A stretch of 64,000 nt of DNA from an uncultured Bacteroides sp. (GTDB taxonomy: Bacteria > Bacteroidota > Bacteroidia > Bacteroidales > Bacteroidaceae). The position numbers were made by a program, and so were the translations under genes. A model generated the notes under the pieces. The model saw nothing but the letters and a program-made list of their open reading frames with translations. It was not told the origin of the DNA and ran no database searches. This document shows positions 15,756 through 25,364 of this stretch, piece after piece (the stretch's first letter is position 1; every line of letters starts with the position of its first letter). The DNA lies in the NCBI GenBank assembly GCA_959606905.1, contig CAUHML010000012.1:1-64000 (forward strand), written 5' to 3'.

Positions 15756-16562
15756 ATGCAAGGCAAGAAATTTATCTCTCCCGGAGCATGGTTTTCTATG
15801 AACTATCCGTCGGACTGGAATGAGTTTGAAGACGGCGAAGGCTCTTTTCTTTTCTATAATCCCGATGTATGGACGGGAAACTTTCGTATATCTGCATTTA
15901 AAGGCAATGCTACTTACGGCAGGGATGCCGTTCGGCAGGAACTGAAAGAGAATGAATCGGCTTCATTGGTGAAGGTCGGGGCATTGGAGAGTGCATATAG
16001 CAAGGAAATGTTTCAGGAGGAAGGAAAATACTATACTTCTCACCTGTGGATTACCGGTATCGGCAATATCGCTTTCGAATGTTCGTTTACCGTTCCCAAA
16101 GGCGGAAGTGTGAAGGAAGCAGAGGAGGTTATCGCCACTCTGGAGATTCGCAAGGAGGGTGAGAAATATCCGGCGGAACTTATTCCTGTCCGTCTCTCCG
16201 AGATTTATCAGATTAATGAAAGCTACGAGTGGGTGGTATCTACCGTGAAAGAGGAACTGAAGAAAGATTTTCAGGGAGTGGAAGACGACTTGGAAAAACT
16301 TCAGCAGGTGATTGACAGTGGCAAGATAGGACCGAAGAAAAAGGACGAATGGCTGGCAATCGGCATAACGGTATGCACCATTCTGGCCAACGAAGTGGAA
16401 GGCATGGAATGGAAGACCTTGATTGACGGCAACCGTGAAGCTCCCGTACTTGACTACAAGGACCGGATTATCGACCCGATGAAGATAGCTTGGAGCAAAG
16501 TAAAAGCAGGGCAGCCTTGCAATGTTATTGAAGAATATAAATCCTTGATTATTAATTACTAA
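15756..16562 (+). CDS. DUF3805/DUF3806 domain protein
   Basis: The 268-residue protein has no signal peptide. Its first about 135 residues (FISPGAWFSMNYPSDWNEFE, then WITGIGNIAFECSFTVP) fit DUF3805 and the rest (about 155-265, with IGPKKKDEWLAIGITVCTIL) fits DUF3806. The first half resembles the PsbP/Mog1-like fold of stress-related cytoplasmic proteins. No reaction is known. It precedes the ABC-F gene by 27 bp and is probably cotranscribed with it. Confidence 0.7.
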   Translation: MQGKKFISPGAWFSMNYPSDWNEFEDGEGSFLFYNPDVWTGNFRISAFKGNATYGRDAVRQELKENESASLVKVGALESAYSKEMFQEEGKYYTSHLWITGIGNIAFECSFTVPKGGSVKEAEEVIATLEIRKEGEKYPAELIPVRLSEIYQINESYEWVVSTVKEELKKDFQGVEDDLEKLQQVIDSGKIGPKKKDEWLAIGITVCTILANEVEGMEWKTLIDGNREAPVLDYKDRIIDPMKIAWSKVKAGQPCNVIEEYKSLIINY

Positions 16563-16589
16563 CCACTACCTAACTAATTACTAAACTAC

Positions 16590-18458
16590 GTGGCAGTACC
16601 TTATTTACAAGTAGACAACCTGACCAAGTCCTTCGGCGACTTGGTTCTTTTTGAAAATATATCTTTTGGCATTGCCGAAGGCCAGCGTGTGGGACTGATC
16701 GCCAAGAACGGTACCGGAAAAACAACCTTGTTGAATGTCATCGCAGGCAAAGAAGGATATGATAACGGAAATATAGTTTTCCGTCGTGACCTTCGTGTCG
16801 ATTATCTGGAGCAAGACCCGCAATATCCTGAAGAATTGACCGTCCTTGAGGCTTGTTTTCATCACGGCAACAGTACCGTGGAACTGATAAAGGAGTACGA
16901 ACGTTGTATGGAAACCGATGGACATCCCGGGATGGATGAGCTTTTGGTGCGTATGGACCAGGAGGAGGCATGGGAATATGAACAGAAAGCCAAGCAAATC
17001 CTTTCTCAACTCAAAATCCGTAACTTCGACCAGAAAGTGAAGCAGCTCTCCGGCGGACAGTTGAAACGTGTCGCCTTGGCTAACGCCCTGATTACTGAAC
17101 CGGACTTGTTGATTCTTGATGAGCCTACCAACCACCTTGATCTGGATATGACCGAATGGCTCGAAGAATATCTCCGCCGTACCAATCTCAGCTTGCTCAT
17201 GGTGACGCACGACCGTTATTTCCTCGACCGTGTCTGCTCGGAGATTATCGAAATAGACAATCGGCAGCTTTATCAATATAAAGGGAATTATAGCTATTAC
17301 CTCGAAAAACGTCAGGAACGCATCGACGCAAAAAGTGTGGAGATAGAACGTGCCAATAACCTCTATCGTACCGAACTTGACTGGATGCGCCGGATGCCGC
17401 AGGCACGCGGACATAAGGCCCGTTATCGGGAAGATGCTTTCTACGAACTTGAAAAGGTGGCGAAGCAACATATCCGCAATGATAATGTGAAACTGGAAGT
17501 AAAAGCCTCTTATATCGGCAGCAAGATATTCGAAGCCGATCATCTTTATAAGAGTTTCGGTGACTTGAAGATTCTGGATGATTTCTCTTATATTTTTGCC
17601 CGTTATGAGAAAATGGGAATTGTAGGTAACAACGGAACGGGAAAGTCTACATTTATCAAGATACTCATGGGGCAGGTACAGCCTGATAGCGGTACGGTGG
17701 ATATCGGCGAAACGGTTCGTTTCGGTTATTATTCGCAGGACGGTCTCCGGTTTGACGAACAGATGAAGGTGATTGATGTGGTACAGGATATTGCCGAGGT
17801 CATAGAACTGGACAACGGCAAGAAACTGACGGCATCCCAATTCCTTCAACATTTCCTGTTTACTCCCGAAACGCAGCATAGCTACGTTTATAAATTGAGT
17901 GGAGGTGAACGTCGCCGTCTGTATCTCTGCACAGTTCTGATGCGTAATCCCAACTTTCTGGTGCTTGACGAGCCTACCAACGACCTGGATATTATAACTT
18001 TGAACGTGCTCGAAGAATATCTTCAGAACTTCAAAGGTTGTGTCATTGTGGTGTCACACGACCGTTACTTTATGGATAAGGTAGTGGATCATTTAATGGT
18101 ATTCAACGGACAGGGAGATATCCGTGACTTTCCCGGAAATTACAGTGATTACCGAGATTGGAAAGATGCGAAAGCGCAACAGGAAAAAGAGGCTGAGAAA
18201 CCGCAGGAGGAGAAGACGGTCCGTGTCCGTCTGAATGATAAGCGGAAGATGAGCTTCAAAGAAAAACGTGAGTTTGAACAACTGGAAAAAGAAATAGCCG
18301 AACTGGAAACGGAGAAGGCGCAGATTGAAGAACAGCTGTGCAGCGGTACGCTCTCTGTGGACGAACTGACCGAGAAGTCAAAACGATTGCCGGAAGTGAA
18401 TGACCTGATTGATGAAAAGACTATGCGCTGGTTGGAACTCAGCGAAATAGAAGGTTGA
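16590..18458 (+). CDS. uup: ABC-F family ATPase, Uup type
   Basis: The 622-residue soluble protein has two ABC domains and no membrane segments. First domain: Walker A AKNGTGKTTL, signature LSGGQLKRVALA, Walker B LLILDEPTNHLD. Then a charged linker (about 240-310) and the second domain: Walker A GNNGTGKSTF, signature LSGGERRRLYL, Walker B FLVLDEPTNDLD. The C-terminal about 85 residues form a charged coiled coil, as in Uup. ABC-F proteins act on the ribosome or on branched DNA; Uup is linked to recombination intermediates and translation. A resistance role is not indicated. The start is a GTG at 16590. Confidence 0.9.
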   Translation: MAVPYLQVDNLTKSFGDLVLFENISFGIAEGQRVGLIAKNGTGKTTLLNVIAGKEGYDNGNIVFRRDLRVDYLEQDPQYPEELTVLEACFHHGNSTVELIKEYERCMETDGHPGMDELLVRMDQEEAWEYEQKAKQILSQLKIRNFDQKVKQLSGGQLKRVALANALITEPDLLILDEPTNHLDLDMTEWLEEYLRRTNLSLLMVTHDRYFLDRVCSEIIEIDNRQLYQYKGNYSYYLEKRQERIDAKSVEIERANNLYRTELDWMRRMPQARGHKARYREDAFYELEKVAKQHIRNDNVKLEVKASYIGSKIFEADHLYKSFGDLKILDDFSYIFARYEKMGIVGNNGTGKSTFIKILMGQVQPDSGTVDIGETVRFGYYSQDGLRFDEQMKVIDVVQDIAEVIELDNGKKLTASQFLQHFLFTPETQHSYVYKLSGGERRRLYLCTVLMRNPNFLVLDEPTNDLDIITLNVLEEYLQNFKGCVIVVSHDRYFMDKVVDHLMVFNGQGDIRDFPGNYSDYRDWKDAKAQQEKEAEKPQEEKTVRVRLNDKRKMSFKEKREFEQLEKEIAELETEKAQIEEQLCSGTLSVDELTEKSKRLPEVNDLIDEKTMRWLELSEIEG

Positions 18459-18521
18459 ATTCCGAATAACAATAAACCCGAAAATTCTGATAACCAGATA
18501 CCCCTGATAACATAAACCTTT

Positions 18522-19370
18522 ATGACAAACCTGACCAATTATCATAGTCATTGCCTGTATTGCGACGGACGGGCTAATATGGAAGATTTTATCCGCTTTG
18601 CTATCAGCGAAGGCTTTACTTCCTATGGCATTTCTTCCCATGCCCCGTTGCCGTTCTCTACTGCATGGACAATGGAATGGGATCGGATGGATGATTACCT
18701 TTCTGAATTCTCCCGTCTCAAAGAAAAGTATGCTGATAAAATAGAATTGGCAATCGGCCTTGAAATAGATTATCTGGATGAGGACAGCAATCCTTCTTTG
18801 CCTCGTTTTCAGGATTTGCCGCTTGATTACCGGATCGGTTCGGTACACATGCTGCATTCTCCGGAGCGGGAAATCGTGGATATTGATACTCCGGCAGATA
18901 CTTTCCGTCAATTAATAGACAAGCATTTCGATGGTGACTTGGATTATGTGGTTCACCTTTATTATAAGAATCTGCTTCGTATGGTAGAATTAGGGGGATT
19001 TGATATTGTAGGTCATGCGGATAAGATGCATTACAATGCTTCCTGCTATCGTCCGGGGTTATTGGATGAACCGTGGTATGATACATTGGTTCGCGGATAC
19101 TTCACGGCCATTGCCGAACACGGCTATATTGTAGAAATCAATACCAAAGCTTATCATGAACTGGGAACATTCTATCCTAATGAACGATATTTCACTTTCT
19201 TGAAAGAATTAGGTGTTCGGGTGCAGGTTAATAGTGATGCTCACTATCCGGAAAGGATAAATAATGCTCGTGCCGAAGCTCTGGCTGCTTTGAAGAAGGC
19301 AGGTTTCACTTCGGTTGTAGAGTGGCATGATAGAAAATGGGAGGACACGGGAATATCAGTTCCTCGGTGA
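18522..19370 (+). CDS. PHP-domain phosphoesterase, histidinol-phosphatase (HisJ/HisK) type
   Basis: The 282-residue protein has the metal-binding motifs of the PHP fold: NYHSHCLYCDGRA at the N-terminus, GLEIDYLDE, DYRIGSVHML, DIVGHADKM and VNSDAHYPE. These match HisJ/HisK-type histidinol phosphatases, which remove phosphate from histidinol phosphate with metal ions. No other his gene is nearby, so the natural substrate is uncertain. It is 63 bp after the ABC-F gene. Its stop is only 4 bp from the stop of the convergent PL8 gene, which leaves no room for a terminator. Confidence 0.88.
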   Translation: MTNLTNYHSHCLYCDGRANMEDFIRFAISEGFTSYGISSHAPLPFSTAWTMEWDRMDDYLSEFSRLKEKYADKIELAIGLEIDYLDEDSNPSLPRFQDLPLDYRIGSVHMLHSPEREIVDIDTPADTFRQLIDKHFDGDLDYVVHLYYKNLLRMVELGGFDIVGHADKMHYNASCYRPGLLDEPWYDTLVRGYFTAIAEHGYIVEINTKAYHELGTFYPNERYFTFLKELGVRVQVNSDAHYPERINNARAEALAALKKAGFTSVVEWHDRKWEDTGISVPR

Positions 19371-19374
19371 CCGG

Positions 19375-21423
19375 TTATTTATTTGTAAGTTGGAGTGCAA
19401 AAGATTCGTGAGACACGATTTCTTTCTTTTTTATATGAATGATATAAGTGCCCGGTTCTGAGATAGCAATCGGATTATCATTGTCTATTAGTAAATTGGT
19501 AGGATGATAAACACTTGCGTAACATAGATCATTGATGACAGCCGCTTGTGCTTTTTTATCATTGCGGATGATATGAACGGAGCGACTGTCGAAATCGCGC
19601 ACTTTTTGTTGTGTGGTGGCTGGAAGTGTCAGATATACATAAGATGCAGGTGCATCTTTACGGTGTTTTAAGTAAACTGAGAATAATTTACTTTTTAGAA
19701 TTTCGGGTTTGTACATTCCCATAAAATCTTTCCATTGTCCTTCTTTATTCTCGGTCAGAGTGATGCAAGTGTCCGCCTGCAAGATGATATATCCGGTATT
19801 ATCATGGAAAATCCGTTTATTGTCATCAGACCATACTTTGCCTTTGCTGAACCGTTGGTCAATAGATGTCATAATAGTGGCTGTGCTGTCAGCATGGATG
19901 TTGCTTCCCATACATAATACATAGTTATCCGTAAATATCCAGGTTTTATTCGCCTCCAGTTTGTTACGTTTCAGCTGCATAGCAGTAATTCCGGTATTTT
20001 GGTAAGTCGTTCCTCCTACATAGGAACTGTGATTTCGCGCATCTGTTTTATTGGGATTAGGAATAGGCGCATTGCTTTCATAAGTAGTAATCCCCGGGAT
20101 TCTTCTCCAATTCCAAAAAGGAAAAATGTTATGGTATTCATCTCCATGCACATACGTATACAATGCACCGTCGGCCATGTAATATCCTTTCAGGTTATCC
20201 TCGTTCACCAGTTCCGTGCCGATTACTCGTTCGGAAGCCATACGTACGGAAGCCAGCCAGGTAGGAGTACGGTGAACGGTATAGTCCGACTCCCGGAAAT
20301 GTTTGTTTCCGGTGAATGAGTTGGGGACTTGTGAAAAAGAAGAATTTCGAAGAATCATTTTCTTTATTTGATCGGCAACTTCCGGTTCGCTGCTTTTCAT
20401 TAATGAATGTGCGGCAAATAGTAAACTAAATCCTTTGTCAATATCTGCGTTGCGGAATAGTTGGCGGTTAAGCGCATTTACATCCCAATATCCCCTCCAG
20501 ATAATCCATTGGTAACCTTCTAGTAGCAGGGAGGTGAGAATTCTTTGTTGTTCCTGTGAAAAAGCAAGGGTAGTGCCGGTAAATAGTTCCGAATAGAAAC
20601 TCATATTGCATATAAAAGACAGGCCGTAATTGCCAAACTGTTGTTGGGGCCCGTGCTGGTGAAAACTCCAGTCAGCTTTGATTCCTTCTTTTTGTCCGAG
20701 AGTTATTTCAGAGGCAATAACTTTCCGTGCTTCTTTTGCCAGTTGCCAGTCATTCTGCAATAAAGCTCTGATTAGTACATTACCTGCCAGCCAAACTTTG
20801 TTCTGTCCTGTCATGCCGAAGGATGAATTCATCATTACTTTGATTGCGCCTTGTTTTTCCGGTTCGCTCATTTCTTGTTCGAACAATAGGAATGCGGGCC
20901 CGAGTGTACGTGGAATGCCGATTTGATTATACCACCAATTTTTGCATACCAGTTTTCTACTGAACCAGAAATTCATTGCTTGATGAATGGCGTTAGTCAG
21001 TCGGGTTCTTTCAGACGGTTTAAGTATCTGCTTTTTCTGGTAATGGTATTTAGTGAGTTTCAATATCCGTTCGGTATGTTTTTTCGGTTCCCACCCGGAA
21101 CGTTTCGTATCTGCGTAGTTGATATCTTCCCATGAACCGTCCGTATGGAGAGTATTTATTAAATGTTTGATTTCTTTAGGGGAGATAGGATATAGTTGTT
21201 GTAACTCAATTACATTCTGGTCCGAAGCTTCCTTCTCTGGAGGGATTGTTGATAATTGCCTAAGAATCACCTCCTTACCTTTATCTTTGCCGACAGTGGC
21301 ATTTATATAGTTTCTTTTGATTAAGGCGACTGAGTCATTGAACGCTTCTTGTGCATCGAGCGGTGCATAGCTTAATAGACAAAGAAGTAACGAGAGATAA
21401 AGGTAAGAGGGTGTGATTTTCAT
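19375..21423 (-). CDS. Polysaccharide lyase family 8 (chondroitin/hyaluronan/xanthan lyase type)
   Basis: The 682-residue secreted protein has a signal peptide ending near PLDAQEA. The alpha-toroid holds the aromatic patch KNWWYNQIGIPR (Trp163-164), catalytic Asn208 (TGQNKVW), His257 and Tyr266 (HGPQQQFGNYG) and Arg320/Arg324. Spacing (His to Tyr 9, His to Arg 63) agrees with known PL8 enzymes, which cleave uronic-acid polymers such as chondroitin or hyaluronan by beta-elimination. The C-terminal beta-domains run to the end. Which substrate is used cannot be told. No SusC/SusD or sulfatase is adjacent; the operon partner is the isomerase-like gene 45 bp upstream. Confidence 0.88.
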   Translation of the reverse strand: MKITPSYLYLSLLLCLLSYAPLDAQEAFNDSVALIKRNYINATVGKDKGKEVILRQLSTIPPEKEASDQNVIELQQLYPISPKEIKHLINTLHTDGSWEDINYADTKRSGWEPKKHTERILKLTKYHYQKKQILKPSERTRLTNAIHQAMNFWFSRKLVCKNWWYNQIGIPRTLGPAFLLFEQEMSEPEKQGAIKVMMNSSFGMTGQNKVWLAGNVLIRALLQNDWQLAKEARKVIASEITLGQKEGIKADWSFHQHGPQQQFGNYGLSFICNMSFYSELFTGTTLAFSQEQQRILTSLLLEGYQWIIWRGYWDVNALNRQLFRNADIDKGFSLLFAAHSLMKSSEPEVADQIKKMILRNSSFSQVPNSFTGNKHFRESDYTVHRTPTWLASVRMASERVIGTELVNEDNLKGYYMADGALYTYVHGDEYHNIFPFWNWRRIPGITTYESNAPIPNPNKTDARNHSSYVGGTTYQNTGITAMQLKRNKLEANKTWIFTDNYVLCMGSNIHADSTATIMTSIDQRFSKGKVWSDDNKRIFHDNTGYIILQADTCITLTENKEGQWKDFMGMYKPEILKSKLFSVYLKHRKDAPASYVYLTLPATTQQKVRDFDSRSVHIIRNDKKAQAAVINDLCYASVYHPTNLLIDNDNPIAISEPGTYIIHIKKKEIVSHESFALQLTNK

Positions 21424-21468
21424 ATTTTCTATTCTAGACTGTTTTCGGATTGCTTTTCTGTATTTTAT

Positions 21469-22704
21469 TTATTCTGTCCGTTTGCAGGCATTCGCCAGGA
21501 AAAACTCATTCAATGCATCTTCGTAATTTCCGTGAATCAGAATATGATGATTGCCCAATGGATTCTTCAGGAAATACTCGGCGGGAGTATTCATACGGAT
21601 ACGTACCTGTGTACGGCACATATTGATATAATTCGTGTTTTCGGATAATGTTCCCGTGGACAAGTAATATTCATCCAGACATTCGCCGCCACATTTAATA
21701 ATAGTCACGTCTCCTGTTGGAAGTAAGCCTTGGATAGCAATACCTTTTTCTGTCTCGAAGTGGTTGCGGATAATGTATCTTTCCGTTTGTTTAAGGCCTA
21801 TGGTACAGTGAGCTAATATAAGCTCGTTGGTGCGGGAATTAATCATGGAAGGATTCGCCATGAATCCGTCTTTTCCGGTTAATGACTTCACGGCCAGCAA
21901 AGTAAATATCGACTGAAGATCCCCTTCACAACCTGCCATTATGCCATCGTCATTCAGCAAAGATAATGCCAGACAACCGGTAGTGTCGATTTGCTCAATC
22001 AGTTTGAAACAACTGAGTGTCAACGCCTCCAACTTTTCTTCTTCGCATACTTTCTTAATAGCCCGATATAATCGCATCGCTTTGATTAAATCTTCGGGAG
22101 TTCCTTCACGGCAAGCAAGAGCTTGTGAAGCAACGGCAGCACAGGAAGCGCCTACCTGTTCATCTGTGATTTGTTGAAAATGTTCATAAATTCGTTCCAA
22201 TGGAATGTCTATGTATTCGATACCCCAACGGCGTTTTGCCAGAAGATAGTCAACATTGCTGGCGACCAACCAGGATGAAGGTGTTCCGATAACTCCGATG
22301 CGTTTGCCGAATAAAGAACGTTGTGCCCGGAAATTATTATAGAGTATATGTACACGTTGTATGATTGCCGGTAATTCACCGTGAAGAATTTCGCTTTTCA
22401 TTCCTCTTCCGCGTAACCATGTAGATATCTCCAGAGCGGCTGCAAGTGAGTTTTGCATACCGTCGGCCAGTAAAATGGCAGGGCGGGGAAGTCGTTCGAA
22501 ATGTTGGATGACCAGTCTTTCTACTCCGCCGGTAGCGATAAAAATAATCTTGAAATCATCACTCGTCAACTTGTCCATATCCTGATAATCGACAAGCTTG
22601 ACAGTATAATATTTTTCGAGTTCGCTTAAAATCGCTTCATGCGAACTGCGCAGCGTGGCTTGTTTATGAAGTAGTGACGCAAATGAGATAAGGTGTATGG
22701 TCAT
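21469..22704 (-). CDS. L-fucose/L-arabinose isomerase-like protein
   Basis: The 411-residue cytoplasmic protein has the fold and motifs of the fucose/arabinose isomerase family: GCEGDLQSIFTLLAVKSL with the metal-ligand acids at about residues 255-275, NPSMI, LAHCTIGL with a conserved His, and a late HHILIHGN. The first part is the Rossmann-like N-terminal domains (KRIGVIGTPSSWLV at about 133-146). It is shorter than FucI (about 590) and AraA (about 500), so it may act on another sugar. It is paired with the PL8 lyase, which might suggest work on a sugar released from a glycosaminoglycan or similar polymer, but that is inference. Confidence 0.72.
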   Translation of the reverse strand: MTIHLISFASLLHKQATLRSSHEAILSELEKYYTVKLVDYQDMDKLTSDDFKIIFIATGGVERLVIQHFERLPRPAILLADGMQNSLAAALEISTWLRGRGMKSEILHGELPAIIQRVHILYNNFRAQRSLFGKRIGVIGTPSSWLVASNVDYLLAKRRWGIEYIDIPLERIYEHFQQITDEQVGASCAAVASQALACREGTPEDLIKAMRLYRAIKKVCEEEKLEALTLSCFKLIEQIDTTGCLALSLLNDDGIMAGCEGDLQSIFTLLAVKSLTGKDGFMANPSMINSRTNELILAHCTIGLKQTERYIIRNHFETEKGIAIQGLLPTGDVTIIKCGGECLDEYYLSTGTLSENTNYINMCRTQVRIRMNTPAEYFLKNPLGNHHILIHGNYEDALNEFFLANACKRTE

Positions 22705-22733
22705 TATGATATTGTTTTAAGTTTTCCGTATGA

Positions 22734-22741
22734 CAAATGTA
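22734..22741 (-). promoter_or_regulatory. Promoter -7 box of the isomerase-PL8 operon
   Basis: TACATTTG on the minus strand matches TAnnTTTG, 30 bases before the start at 22704. A 6-bp inverted repeat (AACCTT-GCT-AAGGTT, 22774-22788) lies between this and the divergent promoter and could be a shared operator. Confidence 0.6.
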
Positions 22742-22825
22742 TAGCTTTATTTTCAAAATCCCATAACGTTTTTAACCTTGCTAAGGTTTTTAAAGTTTTT
22801 ATGTCTCTGTATTCAAATTATTGCG

Positions 22826-22833
22826 TACATTTG
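22826..22833 (+). promoter_or_regulatory. Promoter -7 box of the aminotransferase gene
   Basis: TACATTTG matches TAnnTTTG, 51 bases before the ATG at 22885. Confidence 0.6.
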
Positions 22834-22884
22834 CAGCTCCAAGTAGAAAAAGTAAATAGTAATTAGTAATTTGTAGTTAAAATT

Positions 22885-24084
22885 ATGCCAACCATATCCA
22901 TTCGCGGAAACGAGATGCCTGCATCTCCTATCAGAAAACTGGCTCCTTTGGCAGACGCTGCCAAACAACGCGGAGTTCATGTATTTCACCTGAACATCGG
23001 ACAGCCTGACCTGCCCACGCCTCAGGTCGCGATTGACGCGATACGCAACATTGATCGCAAAGTGCTGGAGTACAGTCCCAGCGCAGGTTATCGTAGCTAT
23101 CGCGAGAAATTAGTAGGATATTATGCAAAGTTCAATATCAATCTTACAGCAGATGATATAATCATTACGTCGGGTGGTTCGGAGGCGGTGCTTTTCTCTT
23201 TCCTTTCCTGTCTGAATCCCGGGGATGAAATTATTGTTCCGGAACCGGCTTATGCCAACTATATGGCATTTGCTATCTCTGCCGGAGCGAAGATCCGCAC
23301 TATCGCCACGACTATCGAAGAGGGTTTCTCACTTCCGAAAGTGGAGAAATTTGAAGAACTGATAAATGAACGTACCAAAGCTATCCTGATTTGTAATCCG
23401 AACAATCCGACCGGTTATCTGTATACCCGTCGTGAGATGAATCAGATTCGTGACTTGGTGAAGAAATACGATTTATTCCTTTTCTCCGATGAAGTATATC
23501 GCGAATTTATCTATACCGGTTCGCCCTATATTTCTGCCTGCCATTTGGAAGGCATCGAGAATAATGTGGTTCTGATTGACTCCGTTTCGAAACGTTATTC
23601 GGAATGTGGAATCCGTATCGGTGCGCTGATTACCAAGAACAAAGAGATACGTGACGCTGTTATGAAGTTCTGTCAGGCTCGTTTGAGTCCCCCTTTGATC
23701 GGACAGATTGCTGCCGAGGCTTCATTGGATGCTCCTGAAGAATATTCACGTGAGACCTATGATGAATATGTGGAACGTCGTAAATGCCTCATTGACGGAT
23801 TGAACCGCATTCCGGGTGTTTATTCTCCGATTCCTATGGGAGCTTTCTACACGGTGGCGAAACTTCCGGTAGATGATTCGGATAAGTTCTGTGCCTGGTG
23901 TCTTTCGGACTTCGAGTACGAAGGGCAGACAGTCTTTATGGCTCCGGCTTCCGGTTTCTATACCACTCCGGGCTCCGGTATCAACGAGGTTCGTATTGCT
24001 TATGTATTGAAAAAAGAAGACTTGACCCGTGCGCTTTTTGTCTTGCAAAAGGCTTTGGAGGCGTATCCGGGAAGAACGGAATAA
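22885..24084 (+). CDS. Class I/II PLP-dependent aminotransferase
   Basis: The 399-residue protein has the fold-type I aminotransferase motifs: NIGQPDLPTP near residue 37, the PLP-phosphate loop TSGGSEAV, AYANY for cofactor stacking, NPNNPTG, the DEVYREF aspartate, and the PLP lysine in SVSKRYSECGIRIG. The sequence is closest in style to aspartate/aromatic aminotransferases. The amino acid used is not decided by the sequence. The LolC/E-like permease gene follows after 3 bp and must be coupled. Confidence 0.92.
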   Translation: MPTISIRGNEMPASPIRKLAPLADAAKQRGVHVFHLNIGQPDLPTPQVAIDAIRNIDRKVLEYSPSAGYRSYREKLVGYYAKFNINLTADDIIITSGGSEAVLFSFLSCLNPGDEIIVPEPAYANYMAFAISAGAKIRTIATTIEEGFSLPKVEKFEELINERTKAILICNPNNPTGYLYTRREMNQIRDLVKKYDLFLFSDEVYREFIYTGSPYISACHLEGIENNVVLIDSVSKRYSECGIRIGALITKNKEIRDAVMKFCQARLSPPLIGQIAAEASLDAPEEYSRETYDEYVERRKCLIDGLNRIPGVYSPIPMGAFYTVAKLPVDDSDKFCAWCLSDFEYEGQTVFMAPASGFYTTPGSGINEVRIAYVLKKEDLTRALFVLQKALEAYPGRTE

Positions 24085-24087
24085 AAG

Positions 24088-25332
24088 ATGTCTCTATCAC
24101 TTTTCATAGCCCGGCGTATCTATCGTGAAAGCGATGGCGGAAAGCAGGTGTCACGTCCTGCGGTCCTCATTGCTATGGCGGGTATTGCTATCGGACTGGC
24201 TGTAATGATTATAGCGGTAGCGGTAGTGATCGGGTTTAAAAGTGAAGTGAGAAATAAGGTCATTGGATTTGGCTCGCATATCCAGATAACGAATCTGGAT
24301 GCGGTCAATTCTTATGAGACACATCCGATTGTTGCTGGCGACAGTTTGATTGCCGCCCTTTCCGATTATCCTGAAGTGAGTCATGTACAACGTTATTCCA
24401 CCAAACCGGGAATGATAAAAACAGACGACGCCTTTCAGGGAATGGTGCTGAAGGGTGTTGGACCGGAATTTGATTCCCGCTTTATGAAGGAATATCTGGT
24501 CGAAGGAGAAATTCCCGTTTTCAGTGATTCTGTATCTTCCAATCAGGTGCTTATTTCCAAGGCTTTGGCTACTAAGATGAAGTTGAAGCTAGGAGATAAA
24601 ATTTATACCTATTATATACAAGATGAGGTTCGTGCCCGTCGTTTGACGATTGCCGGAATCTATCAGACTAACTTCTCCGAGTATGATAATCTTTTTTTAT
24701 TGACTGATCTCAATCTGGTGAACCGCTTGAACGGTTGGCAGCGGGAGCAGGTGAGCGGAGTGGAATTGCAGGTTCGTGATTATGATAAGTTGGAAGACGT
24801 AACTTATGAAATCGCTATTGATACCGATAGTCAGCGGGATAAGTTTGGAGGCATATATTATGTACGGAATATTGAACAACTGAATCCCCAGATATTTGAA
24901 TGGCTTGGCTTATTGGATATGAATGTATGGGTGATTTTGTTCTTAATGATAGGGGTTGCCGGATTTACCATGATTTCCGGTCTATTGATTATTATCATTG
25001 AACGTACTAATATGATAGGAATCCTGAAAGCGTTGGGAGCTGACAATTTCACTATTCGTAAGACGTTTCTTTGGTTCTCTGTTTTTCTTATCGGAAAAGG
25101 AATGCTTTGGGGAAACGTGATCGGTCTGGCATTCTACTTTATTCAATCTCAATTCGGAATTCTCAAACTCGACCCGGAAAGTTATTATGTCGATACAGTA
25201 TCGGTCTCTTTCAATATCTGGCTTTTTCTTTTGATTAATATCGGTACATTGTTGTCGTCGGTGCTGATGTTGATCGGTCCTTCTTTCCTGATAACGAAAA
25301 TCAATCCGGCAAACTCTATGCGATATGAGTAA
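24088..25332 (+). CDS. LolC/LolE-like ABC transporter permease (FtsX/MacB fold)
   Basis: The 414-residue inner-membrane protein has an N-terminal helix (about 27-50, AVLIAMAGIAIGLAVMIIAV), a periplasmic domain of about 220 residues, and three C-terminal helices (about 275-300, 325-350, 370-395), ending NPANSMRYE. This is the architecture of lipoprotein-releasing LolC/LolE permeases, which extract lipoproteins from the inner membrane with the ATPase LolD. No ATPase gene is adjacent. It is coupled to the aminotransferase gene. Confidence 0.85.
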   Translation: MSLSLFIARRIYRESDGGKQVSRPAVLIAMAGIAIGLAVMIIAVAVVIGFKSEVRNKVIGFGSHIQITNLDAVNSYETHPIVAGDSLIAALSDYPEVSHVQRYSTKPGMIKTDDAFQGMVLKGVGPEFDSRFMKEYLVEGEIPVFSDSVSSNQVLISKALATKMKLKLGDKIYTYYIQDEVRARRLTIAGIYQTNFSEYDNLFLLTDLNLVNRLNGWQREQVSGVELQVRDYDKLEDVTYEIAIDTDSQRDKFGGIYYVRNIEQLNPQIFEWLGLLDMNVWVILFLMIGVAGFTMISGLLIIIIERTNMIGILKALGADNFTIRKTFLWFSVFLIGKGMLWGNVIGLAFYFIQSQFGILKLDPESYYVDTVSVSFNIWLFLLINIGTLLSSVLMLIGPSFLITKINPANSMRYE

Positions 25333-25364
25333 GTCTTCCTTCCGGATATAAATAAACAGGTTTA

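Noticed and set aside
16605..17879. 424-codon frame antisense to the ABC-F gene
   Set aside because: It is the mirror of a strongly supported ABC-F gene, has no family resemblance, and long antisense frames are common opposite such codon use.
16590..18458. ABC-F gene as an antibiotic resistance determinant
   Set aside because: The Uup-type C-terminal coiled coil and housekeeping neighbours speak for a core ABC-F protein, not a ribosome-protection resistance gene.
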